DNA from: Pseudomonadota bacterium
GTDB lineage: Bacteria; Pseudomonadota; Alphaproteobacteria; Rhizobiales; Tepidamorphaceae
DNA length: 24,258 bases
Assembly (NCBI GenBank): GCA_023458595.1
Contig: JAEWYT010000066.1
Location: 1-24,258, forward strand
Direction of reading: 5' to 3'
Under the pieces are notes generated by a model, which was not told the origin of the DNA, ran no database searches, and saw nothing but the letters and a program-made list of their open reading frames with translations. The position numbers and the translations under genes were made by a program. Positions 1 through 7,677 of this stretch are shown here, in pieces (position 1 is the stretch's first letter; the number at the start of each line of letters is the position of its first letter).

Positions 1-82
1 GGGTTTGGGGGGGCCCCCACCTGGCGGCGGCCCGGCTTCTTCTCCGGGGGCCCAAACAGCCTCTCCACCCGGCCGGAGCGCC
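1..82. other. Window-edge stretch, no gene identified
   Basis: This short stretch lies downstream of hslU. It begins with runs of G followed by C (about positions 7-17) that would fold on themselves. No start, ribosome site or recognisable peptide could be supported on either strand. The low complexity could be genuine or an assembly-end artefact. Confidence 0.4.
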
Positions 83-1393
83 CTACAGCACGTAGCGGCT
101 GAGATCCGCGTTCCTGGCGAGATCGCCGATGTTCTTGCGCACGTAGGCGGCGTCGACGATGACCGTCTGGCCGTTCCTGTCCGGCGCGTCGAAGCTGATG
201 TCGTCGAGCACGCGCTCCATGACCGTCTGCAGCCGCCGCGCGCCGATGTTCTCCACCGACGCGTTCACCTCGACGGCGATTCTGGCGATCTCGGCGATGG
301 CGTCGTCGGTGACGTTGAGGATCACGCCCTCCGTTCCCATCAGCGCCACGTACTGCTTGATCAGGCTCGCCTCGGTCTCGGTCAGGATGCGGCGGAAGTC
401 CTCCTCGGTCAGCGCCCGAAGCTCGACGCGGATCGGCAGCCGGCCCTGCAGCTCCGGCAGGAGGTCGGAGGGCTTGGCCACGTGGAAGGCGCCGGACGCG
501 ATGAACAGGATGTGGTCGGTCTTCACCGGCCCGTGCTTGGTCGACACGGTGGTGCCCTCGATCAGCGGCAGGAGGTCGCGCTGCACGCCCTCGCGCGACG
601 GGCCGGTGTTGCCCATTCCCTCGGAGCGGGCGGTGATCTTGTCGATCTCGTCGAGGAAGACGATGCCGTTGTTCTCGGTCGAGTGGATCGCCTCCTGGAC
701 GATCTGCTCGTCGTCGAGGAGCTTGTCGGATTCCTCCGCGATCAGCAGCTCGTAGGAATCCTTGACGCTGACCTTGCGCGTCTTGGTCTGGCCGCCGAAC
801 GCCTTGCCGAGCATGTCGCCGAGATTGATCATGCCGACGGAGGCGCCGGGCATGCCGGGGATCTCCATCTGCGGCATCGACAGCGACGCGGCGCGCAGCT
901 CCACCTCGATCTCCTTGTCGTCGAGATCGCCCTCGCGCAGCTTCTTGCGGAAGGATTCGCGTGTCGACGGGCCGGCGCCGGGGCCGACCAGGGCGTTGAG
1001 CACGCGCTCTTCCGCGGCGAGGTGCGCCTTTGCCTGCACCTCCTTGCGGCGGCGCGCGCGCACGAGCCCGATCGCCGTCTCGAGGAGATCGCGGACGATC
1101 TGCTCGACGTCGCGGCCGACATAGCCGACCTCGGTGAACTTCGTCGCCTCGACCTTGATGAACGGCGCGTCGGCGAGCCTGGCGAGCCGGCGCGAGATCT
1201 CCGTCTTGCCGACGCCGGTCGGGCCGATCATCAGGATGTTCTTCGGCAGCACCTCCTCGCGCAGGCTGTCGTCGAGCTGCTGGCGCCGCCAGCGGTTGCG
1301 GAGCGCGATCGCGACGGCGCGCTTGGCGTCCTTCTGCCCGACGATGTAGCGGTCGAGCTCGGAGACGATCTCGCGGGGGGAGAAATCGGTCAT
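83..1393 (-). CDS. hslU: ATP-dependent protease ATPase subunit HslU
   Basis: HslU is the AAA+ unfoldase of the cytoplasmic HslVU (ClpYQ) protease. It uses ATP to unfold substrates and thread them into the HslV chamber. The 436-residue protein has the usual family length. It shows a Walker A loop GPTGVGKT at residues 57-64, the GYVG pore loop at 90-93, a variable I-domain at about 110-240, Walker B FLDEID at 246-251, and the conserved C-terminal tail ending RYVL that docks into HslV. A purine-rich ribosome site (AGAGGA) precedes the ATG on the minus strand. It follows hslV after 37 nt and is surely co-transcribed with it. The family assignment is unambiguous. Confidence 0.98.
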   Translation of the reverse strand: MTDFSPREIVSELDRYIVGQKDAKRAVAIALRNRWRRQQLDDSLREEVLPKNILMIGPTGVGKTEISRRLARLADAPFIKVEATKFTEVGYVGRDVEQIVRDLLETAIGLVRARRRKEVQAKAHLAAEERVLNALVGPGAGPSTRESFRKKLREGDLDDKEIEVELRAASLSMPQMEIPGMPGASVGMINLGDMLGKAFGGQTKTRKVSVKDSYELLIAEESDKLLDDEQIVQEAIHSTENNGIVFLDEIDKITARSEGMGNTGPSREGVQRDLLPLIEGTTVSTKHGPVKTDHILFIASGAFHVAKPSDLLPELQGRLPIRVELRALTEEDFRRILTETEASLIKQYVALMGTEGVILNVTDDAIAEIARIAVEVNASVENIGARRLQTVMERVLDDISFDAPDRNGQTVIVDAAYVRKNIGDLARNADLSRYVL

Positions 1394-1430
1394 GCGATGG
1401 TCCTCTTGCCCGGGCGGCCTGGGCCCCGGC

Positions 1431-1988
1431 TCACGTCGCGTCGAGGGTTTCGACGACGACCTTGTCGTTGGTGTAGACGCAGATGTCGGCGGCGATCGCC
1501 ATCGCCTTGCGGGCGATCTCCTCCGCCGAGAGGTCGGTGTCGGCGAGCGCGCGGGCGGCGGCGAGCGCGTAGTTGCCGCCCGACCCGATCGCCGCGAGGC
1601 CGTTCTCGGGCTCCAGCACGTCGCCGTTGCCGGTGACGACGAGGCTGATCGTGGAATCGGCGACGATCATCATCGCCTGCAGGTGCCTGAGATACCGGTC
1701 CGTGCGCCAGTCCTTGGCGAGTTCCACGGAAGCGCGCATCAGCTGGTTCGGATACTGCTCGAGCTTCTTTTCCAGCCGCTCGAACAGGGTGAAGGCGTCG
1801 GCGGTCGCCCCGGCGAAGCCCGTGATCACCGATCCGTCGCCGATCCGCCGCACCTTGCGGGCGCTGTGCTTCATCACCGTGTCGCCGACCGAGACCTGGC
1901 CGTCGCCGGCGATCACCACCTTGTCGCCCTTGCGCACGGTCAGGATCGTGGTCGCGTGCCACTGGGTGTCGGAAGACCTGGAATTCAT
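1431..1988 (-). CDS. hslV: ATP-dependent protease proteolytic subunit HslV
   Basis: HslV is the threonine peptidase of the HslVU complex, forming a double hexameric chamber in the cytoplasm. The 185-residue protein carries the N-terminal HATTIL motif. By family knowledge the propeptide ends at Ala12 and Thr13 becomes the catalytic nucleophile. The proteasome-beta-type core follows, with AGDGQVSVGDTVMK and the GSGGNYALAAARAL segment. GAGGAG lies five bases before the ATG and supports this start. It is the first gene of the hslVU operon, reading away from hisB. A promoter candidate lies at 2051-2079. Confidence 0.98.
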   Translation of the reverse strand: MNSRSSDTQWHATTILTVRKGDKVVIAGDGQVSVGDTVMKHSARKVRRIGDGSVITGFAGATADAFTLFERLEKKLEQYPNQLMRASVELAKDWRTDRYLRHLQAMMIVADSTISLVVTGNGDVLEPENGLAAIGSGGNYALAAARALADTDLSAEEIARKAMAIAADICVYTNDKVVVETLDAT

Positions 1989-2050
1989 GGCTGCTCCTCA
2001 TGCCACGCCTGGAACGGCCCCCGGGGCAGGCCGTTCGCGCGCCGGGGCCA

Positions 2051-2079
2051 CATGTATGCCGTTACGGGGCCGATTCAAC
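2051..2079 (-). promoter_or_regulatory. Candidate hslV promoter (heat-shock or sigma70 type)
   Basis: On the minus strand a GTTGAA box (2074-2079) is followed after 15-17 nt by CATACAT/TACATG (2051-2058), in the 221-bp gap between hslV and hisB. The boxes resemble alphaproteobacterial RpoH sites (CTTGAA and CCTATNT-like) but could equally be a sigma70 promoter. Heat-shock control of hslVU is known in proteobacteria. The assignment here is by eye. For hisB on the plus strand only a weak candidate was seen (GATAAA at 2164-2169). Confidence 0.35.
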
Positions 2080-2209
2080 TTGTACCGGGCGCCCGGCAGC
2101 TATGCCTCTGACGCGATTCGGGAATTCGGCCCGAAAGCGGCGCTTTCATCCGCGGCGATCGCCTGATAAAAGGCGCCCTCTGTCACTTCCTCGAGCGAAA
2201 GTCGAGCCG

Positions 2210-2806
2210 ATGAGCAAGGCGCGGACCGCGAAAATCGCGCGCAAGACCGCCGAGACCGACGTCAGGGTCTCGGTCGACCTGGACGGCGAAGGCACGTCGA
2301 AGATCGCGACGGGCATCGGCTTCCTCGACCATATGCTCGAGCTCTTCGCCCGTCATGCGCTGATCGACGTCGACGTCGCCGCGAAGGGCGATCTCCATGT
2401 CGACCTGCACCACACGACCGAGGACGTCGGCATCGTGCTCGGCCAGGCGGTGAAGGAGGCGCTCGGCGAGCGCCGCGGCATCGCCCGCTACGCGACGGCC
2501 CACCTGCCGATGGACGAGACCCTGAGCCGGGTGGCGATCGACGTGTCCGGCCGGCCGTTCCTCGTCTGGCGCGTCGCCTTCCCGGCGCCGAAGGTCGGCG
2601 ACATGGATACCGAGCTGTTCCGCGAGTGGTTCCAGGCCTTCGCCATGAACGCCGGCATCACCCTTCATGTGGAGTGTTTCTACGGCGACAACAGCCACCA
2701 TATAGCGGAGAGCTGCTTCAAGGGCCTCGCCCGCGCGCTGCGCGCCGCGATCGCCGTCGATCCGCGCGAGGGCGCCCGGGTGCCATCCACCAAGGGTAGC
2801 CTGTAA
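2210..2806 (+). CDS. hisB: Imidazoleglycerol-phosphate dehydratase HisB
   Basis: This enzyme dehydrates imidazole glycerol phosphate to imidazole acetol phosphate in histidine synthesis. The 198-residue protein is the monofunctional form, without the phosphatase domain of the enterobacterial fusion. It shows the metal-binding signatures FLDHM (38-42), HHTTED (67-72) and DNSHHIAE (160-167), plus the conserved C-terminal STKGSL. The reading frame is open upstream to position 2000, but conserved family sequence starts only with MSKARTAKIARKTAET, so ATG 2210 is chosen although its ribosome site is weak. It is the first gene of the plus-strand his operon. The residue before the HH pair is Leu where many family members have Asp, which I regard as minor. 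Confidence 0.96.
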   Translation: MSKARTAKIARKTAETDVRVSVDLDGEGTSKIATGIGFLDHMLELFARHALIDVDVAAKGDLHVDLHHTTEDVGIVLGQAVKEALGERRGIARYATAHLPMDETLSRVAIDVSGRPFLVWRVAFPAPKVGDMDTELFREWFQAFAMNAGITLHVECFYGDNSHHIAESCFKGLARALRAAIAVDPREGARVPSTKGSL

Positions 2807-2840
2807 GGGCCTGAAAAGCCCGTAGAATCAAGGGTGTGCC

Positions 2841-3341
2841 ATGAAGGTCTACACCGTCCACGAGCCGCCGGAAGGCGATGGAGCGCGGATGGACCGCATT
2901 CTCTTCGTCAAGGAGGGATTCTGCTGGCCGGCGCTGTTCGTGCCGATGCTGTGGCTGATCTGGAACCGCATGTGGTGGGTGCTGCTCGCCTGGCTGGCGA
3001 TCGGCGCGGGCCTCGGCGTCCTCGGCGAGCTCGTCCGCGAAACGAACGTCATCGTCGCCGTGGTGAGTCTGGTCTTCGCCTTCTGGTTCGCCCTGGAGGC
3101 GAATGCGCTCAGGCGCTGGAGCCTCGTCGGGAAGGGCTGGCGCCAGCTCGGCGTCGCCGCCGGGCGTGACCGGGAGGAGGCCGAGCAGTCCTTCTTCCGC
3201 CGGTATCTCGCGGCCGCGCAGCGTCCGGCGCCGCGTTCCGCCGCCCCGCCCGCGCCGCGTCCCGCCGCACCGCCCGCGCCACGTCCCGCCGCACCGGCGG
3301 CCCATCAGCCGGTCATCGGCCTGTTTCCGCAACCCGAGTAG
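2841..3341 (+). CDS. DUF2628 membrane protein in the his operon
   Basis: This 166-residue protein has hydrophobic segments at about 27-45, 47-65 and 71-88. They follow a short N-terminal region beginning MKVYTVHEPP, which matches DUF2628 proteins as I know them. It ends in a Pro/Ala/Arg-rich tail (about 129-153) built from an eight-residue repeat, and is therefore probably an inner-membrane protein with a disordered tail. A gene of this family often sits between hisB and hisH in Hyphomicrobiales, so its position is conserved context rather than an intrusion. No biochemical function is established to my knowledge. It lies 34 nt after hisB and 20 nt before hisH. Confidence 0.8.
   Translation: MKVYTVHEPPEGDGARMDRILFVKEGFCWPALFVPMLWLIWNRMWWVLLAWLAIGAGLGVLGELVRETNVIVAVVSLVFAFWFALEANALRRWSLVGKGWRQLGVAAGRDREEAEQSFFRRYLAAAQRPAPRSAAPPAPRPAAPPAPRPAAPAAHQPVIGLFPQPE
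3228..3299 (+). repeat. 24-bp tandem repeat, three copies, in the DUF2628 tail
   Basis: Three consecutive 24-bp units start at 3228, 3252 and 3276. They encode APRSAAPP, APRPAAPP and APRPAAPA. The units differ at only a few positions, so the Pro/Ala tail has probably grown by slippage. Copy number may vary between strains. Confidence 0.9.
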
Positions 3342-3361
3342 CCCGCTTCCGACCAGATCCC

Positions 3362-4012
3362 ATGCGCGTCGCCATCCTAGACTACGGCTCCGGCAACCTG
3401 CGCTCGGCCGAGAAGGCCTTCGAGCGCGCGGCCCGCGAGAACGAGATCCGCGCCGACATCCGCGTCACCGACGATCCGGAGATCGTCCGCGTCTGCGACC
3501 GCGTCGTCCTGCCGGGCGTCGGCGCCTTCGCCGACTGCAGGCGCGGGCTTGAGCGGGTCGCCGGCCTGCGCGAGGCGCTGATGGAGGTCGTCGAGGAAAA
3601 GGGCCGTCCCTTCCTCGGAATCTGCGTCGGCATGCAGCTGATGGCCGATTTCGGCCGCGAATACGAGGTTTCGGAGGGATTCGGCTGGATTTCCGGCGAC
3701 GTCGTCCGGCTCGCGCCCTCCGATCCCGGCCTCAAGATCCCGCACATGGGCTGGAACACGCTTCGCGTGATTTCCGATCACCCCCTGCTGGACGGCATCG
3801 CGACCGGAGACGACGGTCTCCACGCCTATTTCGTCCATTCCTATCATCTGGCCGCGAAGGACCGTTTCGACGTCGTCGCGGAATCCGACTACGGCGGCCC
3901 GGTCACGGCGATCGTCGCGAAGGGAAACCGCGCCGGCACCCAGTTCCACCCCGAGAAGAGCCAGAAGCTCGGCCTGGCGCTCATCGGCAACTTCCTTGAG
4001 TGGGCGCCGTGA
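3362..4012 (+). CDS. hisH: Imidazole glycerol phosphate synthase, glutaminase subunit HisH
   Basis: HisH hydrolyses glutamine and passes ammonia to HisF, which makes imidazole glycerol phosphate and AICAR. The 216-residue class I glutamine amidotransferase has the oxyanion region PGVGAF (51-56), nucleophile Cys88 in GICVGMQ, and the His196/Glu198 pair in QFHPEKSQ. All catalytic residues are present. ATG 3362 begins MRVAILDYGSGN, the conserved N-terminus. In related genomes hisA normally follows within a few bases. Here about 816 bp carrying two unrelated genes separates them, and its cognate partner hisF lies further on at 5566. Confidence 0.97.
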   Translation: MRVAILDYGSGNLRSAEKAFERAARENEIRADIRVTDDPEIVRVCDRVVLPGVGAFADCRRGLERVAGLREALMEVVEEKGRPFLGICVGMQLMADFGREYEVSEGFGWISGDVVRLAPSDPGLKIPHMGWNTLRVISDHPLLDGIATGDDGLHAYFVHSYHLAAKDRFDVVAESDYGGPVTAIVAKGNRAGTQFHPEKSQKLGLALIGNFLEWAP

Positions 4013-4015
4013 GAA

Positions 4016-4044
4016 TTACAAACCGGTTCGGCGTACGTTATATT
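4016..4044 (+). promoter_or_regulatory. Candidate internal sigma70 promoter of the inserted gene pair
   Basis: TTACAA (4016-4021) and TATATT (4039-4044) are separated by exactly 17 nt. The -10 matches the sigma70 consensus at five of six positions; the -35 matches at three. The spacer contains the 8-bp palindrome AACCGGTT (4021-4028), a possible operator. The predicted start near 4051 gives a leader of about 28 nt before the GTG at 4079. This promoter could also raise transcription of hisA and the genes downstream. Confidence 0.45.
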
Positions 4045-4078
4045 GATATGAGACTGCATGCTGGAGCAGGAGGCCCGA

Positions 4079-4270
4079 GTGGCATCGAAAACCGAGAAAC
4101 GTGGGACGCAGGAAAAGGTCGTCTATTCGCTGAAACCGGCGAAGGAAGGCAGAACCACTTTCTCCGACGTCAAACTCCCGAACGGCACTACGATCCGGCG
4201 CGTCGACGAGAGCGTACACCGGCGCGCGCTGACAAATGTGTCGCGCGCGGCTAAGGAAAAAGCTTCGTGA
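4079..4270 (+). CDS. Small basic protein of unknown family (first inserted gene)
   Basis: I do not recognise this family. The frame could start at ATG 4058, but a perfect AGGAGG (4068-4073) sits five bases before GTG 4079. The likely product is therefore 63 residues beginning MASKTEKRGTQ. It is rich in Lys and Arg with no membrane segment. The centre (about 24-45), with KLPNGTTIRRVDES, reads like a short beta-hairpin followed by a basic helix (HRRALTNVSRAAKEKA), which could bind nucleic acid or a partner protein. Its stop overlaps the next gene's start (GTGA at 4267-4270), implying coupled translation. Size and order would fit an antitoxin or regulator, but nothing in the sequence proves that. 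Confidence 0.65.
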   Translation: MASKTEKRGTQEKVVYSLKPAKEGRTTFSDVKLPNGTTIRRVDESVHRRALTNVSRAAKEKAS

Positions 4271-4821
4271 ATGAGAAGGATGAAGGGGCAAAAGAGGCCA
4301 ACCAGACCTCAGCGGCACTGATTCCCGACGCGGACTACAATCGAGTTCTAGAGTTCTATGTGAACGACGAGAGCGATGAACTCGATCTCGTCGGCCTCAT
4401 CGCTTATTCGCTCTACAAGCGACAGAAGCGCGATTGGATCGTAAAGCACCGAAAGGACTACGGTGGCAAGAAGCCCGATCCGTCTGAAACGGCCGCAGTC
4501 ACCGACCACTTCCTGACGGACGACGTTCGCGCCACCTTGCGAGAACGAGCCGCCGATCTCCTGAGCGCTTATGCGGAAACCTACGTCGAGGCGGTCGAGC
4601 CGCAAATACGTGAGGCGGCCGTCAACAATGAGACGCTTCGGCAGGCCCGCGCCATTGAGCAAGCGCTTCGCTCGAACTCGGGATTCTGGCAACAGGTCGG
4701 TACTGGATTGTTGTCGACGGCAATTTGGACCTTGGTCGTAACGGCAATCGTCGTTACGGCTTACGCATTCGGCTCCGACGTTGTCGACGCTTGGATATCC
4801 ACCCGCGACATTGCCAATTAG
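4267..4821 (+). CDS. Tail-anchored membrane protein of unknown family (second inserted gene)
   Basis: This is a 184-residue protein I cannot assign. It has a polar, mostly helical cytoplasmic region (about 1-140) with a distinctive LVGLIAYSLYKRQKRDW block (41-57), and a Glu/Ala-rich helical stretch (85-135) that could be a coiled coil. One hydrophobic segment follows at about 147-168, then a short acidic tail. There is no signal peptide, so a C-terminally anchored inner-membrane protein is likely. It starts at GTG 4267, overlapping the upstream stop by GTGA, with an AAGGA-like site upstream. It ends seven bases before hisA. Base composition is clearly less GC-rich than the flanking his genes, which suggests transfer. 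A membrane effector paired with the small upstream protein is a hypothesis only. Confidence 0.7.
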   Translation: MNEKDEGAKEANQTSAALIPDADYNRVLEFYVNDESDELDLVGLIAYSLYKRQKRDWIVKHRKDYGGKKPDPSETAAVTDHFLTDDVRATLRERAADLLSAYAETYVEAVEPQIREAAVNNETLRQARAIEQALRSNSGFWQQVGTGLLSTAIWTLVVTAIVVTAYAFGSDVVDAWISTRDIAN

Positions 4822-4828
4822 AGAATTG

Positions 4829-5565
4829 ATGATCCTCTTCCCCGCGATCGACCTGAAGGACGGGCGCTGCGTGCGCCTCGTGAAGGGCGACATGGACGCC
4901 GCCACCGTCTTCAACGACGATCCGGCCGCCCAGGCGCGCGATTTCGAGGCGCAGGGCTTCGAATGGCTGCACGTCGTCGACCTGAACGGCGCCTTCTCCG
5001 GACACAGCGTCAACGGCCCGGCGGTCGAGGCGATCATCGCGGCCGTCACGATGCCGATCCAGCTCGGCGGCGGCATCCGCGACATGGCGGCTATCGAAGG
5101 CTGGCTCGGCAAGGGCATCCGTCGCGTCATCCTCGGCACGGTCGCGGTGCGCGATCCCGCGCTGGTGCGCGAGGCCTGCAGGACCTTCCCCGGCCGCGTC
5201 GTCGTCGGCATCGACGCGCGGGCTGGCCAAGTCGCCGTCGAGGGCTGGGCCGAGACCTCGGAAATGACGGCGGTCGATCTGGCGCGGAAGTTCGAGGACG
5301 CAGGCTGTGCCGCGATCGTCTACACCGACATCGACCGCGACGGCGTCCTGACCGGCCTCAACATCGCCTCGACGCTGGAGCTCGCCCGCGCGGTGTCGAT
5401 TCCCGTCATCGCCTCGGGCGGCCTCGCCTCGATCGACGACGTGAAACGGCTGCTGGAACCCGACTGCGCCGTCCTGGAAGGCGCGATCTCCGGCCGCGCG
5501 CTCTACGACGGCCGCCTCGATCCGGCCGAGGCGCTGGCGCTGATCAAGTCCGGGAGGGTTTCCTG

Positions 5566-5566
<1 letters not shown>
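4829..5566 (+). CDS. hisA: Phosphoribosylformimino-AICAR ribotide isomerase HisA
   Basis: HisA isomerises ProFAR to PRFAR (an Amadori rearrangement) in histidine synthesis. The 245-residue TIM barrel shows general base Asp8 in FPAIDL, the phosphate loop LGGGIR (79-84), Asp129 in GIDAR, the YTDIDRDG segment (165-172), and the second phosphate site ASGG. The frame is open upstream to 4781, but MILFPAIDLKDG is the conserved N-terminus, so ATG 4829 is used. Its ribosome site is poor (only GAGA four bases upstream), so translation may depend on coupling to the gene ending seven bases before. Its stop overlaps the hisF start by one base. Confidence 0.97.
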
Positions 5567-6342
<776 letters not shown>

Positions 6343-6361
6343 ACCGGCCGGGAACGCAGAG

Positions 6362-6691
6362 ATGGCTCGAGAGACACTGAGCGTCGAGGAACTCGCCAGG
6401 ATCGTGAAGTCCCGCAGGGACGCCGATCCCGAGACCTCCTATACCGCCAGGCTGTTCGCGCGCGGCATCGACCAGTGCGCCAAGAAGTTCGGCGAGGAGG
6501 CGGTCGAGACGGTGATCGCCTCGCTTTCCGGCGACAAGCAGGCGATCTGCGCGGAGACCGCCGACGTGCTCTATCATCTGGTCGTGCTGCTCGAGGCGGC
6601 CGGCGTCGATCTTCAGGACGTCTACGCCGAGCTCGGCCGGCGCGAAGGCACCTCCGGCATCGAGGAAAAGGCGGCGAGGCGTCACACATGA
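6362..6691 (+). CDS. hisE: Phosphoribosyl-ATP pyrophosphatase HisE
   Basis: HisE hydrolyses phosphoribosyl-ATP to phosphoribosyl-AMP, the second histidine step. The 109-residue protein is a stand-alone HisE, not fused to HisI. It is an all-alpha MazG-like fold with the conserved block KKFGEEAVETVIA (about 42-54) and the acidic metal site ETADVLYHLVVLL (65-77). It follows hisF by 19 nt. Its stop overlaps the coaA start as ATGA (6688-6691), which couples histidine and coenzyme A genes translationally. That arrangement is common in Hyphomicrobiales. Confidence 0.95.
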   Translation: MARETLSVEELARIVKSRRDADPETSYTARLFARGIDQCAKKFGEEAVETVIASLSGDKQAICAETADVLYHLVVLLEAAGVDLQDVYAELGRREGTSGIEEKAARRHT

Positions 6692-7677
6692 ACCCGCAAA
6701 GTCTCGCAGTGACCGGCGACCTGCCCGCGGCGAACGACCGCGTCCCCTCGCCCTATCGCACCTTCACCCGCGAAGGGTGGGCGAAGCTGCGCGCCGACAC
6801 GCCGATGACGCTGACGGAAGCCGAGGTGCTCCGCCTGCGCGGTCTCAACACCAAGCTGTCGATCGACGAGGTCATCGAGATCTACCTGCCGCTGTCGCGT
6901 CTCCTGAGCCTCTACGTCCACGCGACCCAGGACCTGTTCAAGGCGACCCGCTACTTCCTTGGCGCCAGGGACGGCAAGGTCCCCTACATCATCGGCGTCG
7001 CCGGCTCGGTGGCGGTCGGCAAGTCGACGACCTCGCGCGTCCTCCAGGCGCTGCTGACGCGCTGGCCCAACACGCCGAAGGTCGATCTCGTCACCACCGA
7101 CGGCTTCCTCTTTCCCAACACGGTGCTCGAGCGCGACAACCTGATGCACCGCAAGGGCTTCCCGGAGAGCTTCGACGTCGCCGCGCTGCTGAAGTTCCTC
7201 TCCCGCATCAAGGCCGGCGAGCGCAACGTCTCCGCGCCCCTCTACTCGCATTTCGCCTACGACGTGCTGCCGCCCGACCAGGTCGTGGTGGTCGATCAGC
7301 CCGACATCCTCATCGTCGAGGGTCTGAACGTCCTGCAGCCCGGCCGCATGCCGCGCGACGGCACGGCGGTGCCGTTCGTCTCCGACTATTTCGACTTCTC
7401 CGTCTATATCGACGCGGAGACGGAGACGGTCGAGCGCTGGTACGTCGAGCGCTTCATGACGCTGCGCCAGACCGCGTTCCGCGATCCCGGCGCGTATTTC
7501 CACCGCTACGCCTCGCTGACCGACGAGGAGGCGCTGGAGACCGCCCTCGACATCTGGCGGCGGATCAACCTCGTCAATCTGCAGGAGAACATCCTGCCGA
7601 CCCGCCAGCGCGCCGACCTGATCCTGAAGAAGGGTGGCAACCACCTCGTCGAGGAAGTCTGGCTGAGGAAGCTGTGA
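6688..7677 (+). CDS. coaA: Type I pantothenate kinase CoaA
   Basis: CoaA phosphorylates pantothenate with ATP, the first and regulated step of coenzyme A synthesis. The 329-residue protein matches prokaryotic type I kinases: YRTFTREGWAKLR near the N-terminus, P-loop GSVAVGKS (106-113), the TTDGFLFPN segment, and KGFPESFD. The long frame extends upstream through hisE in another phase, but family sequence begins at the ATG overlapping the hisE stop. Feedback inhibition by CoA is known for this family. The last codons overlap the start of the small gene that follows (GTGA). Confidence 0.96.
   Translation: MNPQSLAVTGDLPAANDRVPSPYRTFTREGWAKLRADTPMTLTEAEVLRLRGLNTKLSIDEVIEIYLPLSRLLSLYVHATQDLFKATRYFLGARDGKVPYIIGVAGSVAVGKSTTSRVLQALLTRWPNTPKVDLVTTDGFLFPNTVLERDNLMHRKGFPESFDVAALLKFLSRIKAGERNVSAPLYSHFAYDVLPPDQVVVVDQPDILIVEGLNVLQPGRMPRDGTAVPFVSDYFDFSVYIDAETETVERWYVERFMTLRQTAFRDPGAYFHRYASLTDEEALETALDIWRRINLVNLQENILPTRQRADLILKKGGNHLVEEVWLRKL

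Larger units (their letters stand above)
4011..4827. mobile_element. Probable two-gene insertion in the his operon, flanked by 7-bp direct repeats
   Basis: The sequence GAGAATT occurs at 4011-4017, overlapping the hisH stop, and again at 4821-4827, just before the hisA start. Removing one copy plus the intervening DNA (810 bp) restores a compact junction: TGA, six bases, then the hisA ATG. The interior has visibly lower GC: I count 33 of 60 in the block at 4081 and 29 of 60 at 4321, against 42 of 60 at 5041 inside hisA. It carries a promoter-like sequence and two coupled genes of unknown family. No transposase, integrase or terminal inverted repeat was seen, so the mechanism is unknown and a 7-bp match could be chance. 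Confidence 0.55.

Noticed and set aside
1..82. A partial gene at the left edge
   Set aside because: Minus-strand translation gives a short, low-complexity peptide without recognisable motif; the G/C run may be an assembly-end effect.
5..1636. A 543-residue open frame on the plus strand at the left edge
   Set aside because: It is the antisense shadow of hslU and hslV, with no family resemblance and a biased composition.
2841..3341. Treating the DUF2628 gene as a second insertion in the his operon
   Set aside because: A gene of this family is commonly found between hisB and hisH in related bacteria and its base composition matches its neighbours.
4058..4270. Naming the inserted pair a toxin-antitoxin system
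   Set aside because: Gene size, order and coupling fit, but no antitoxin DNA-binding fold or known toxin motif can be read, so the name is not justified.
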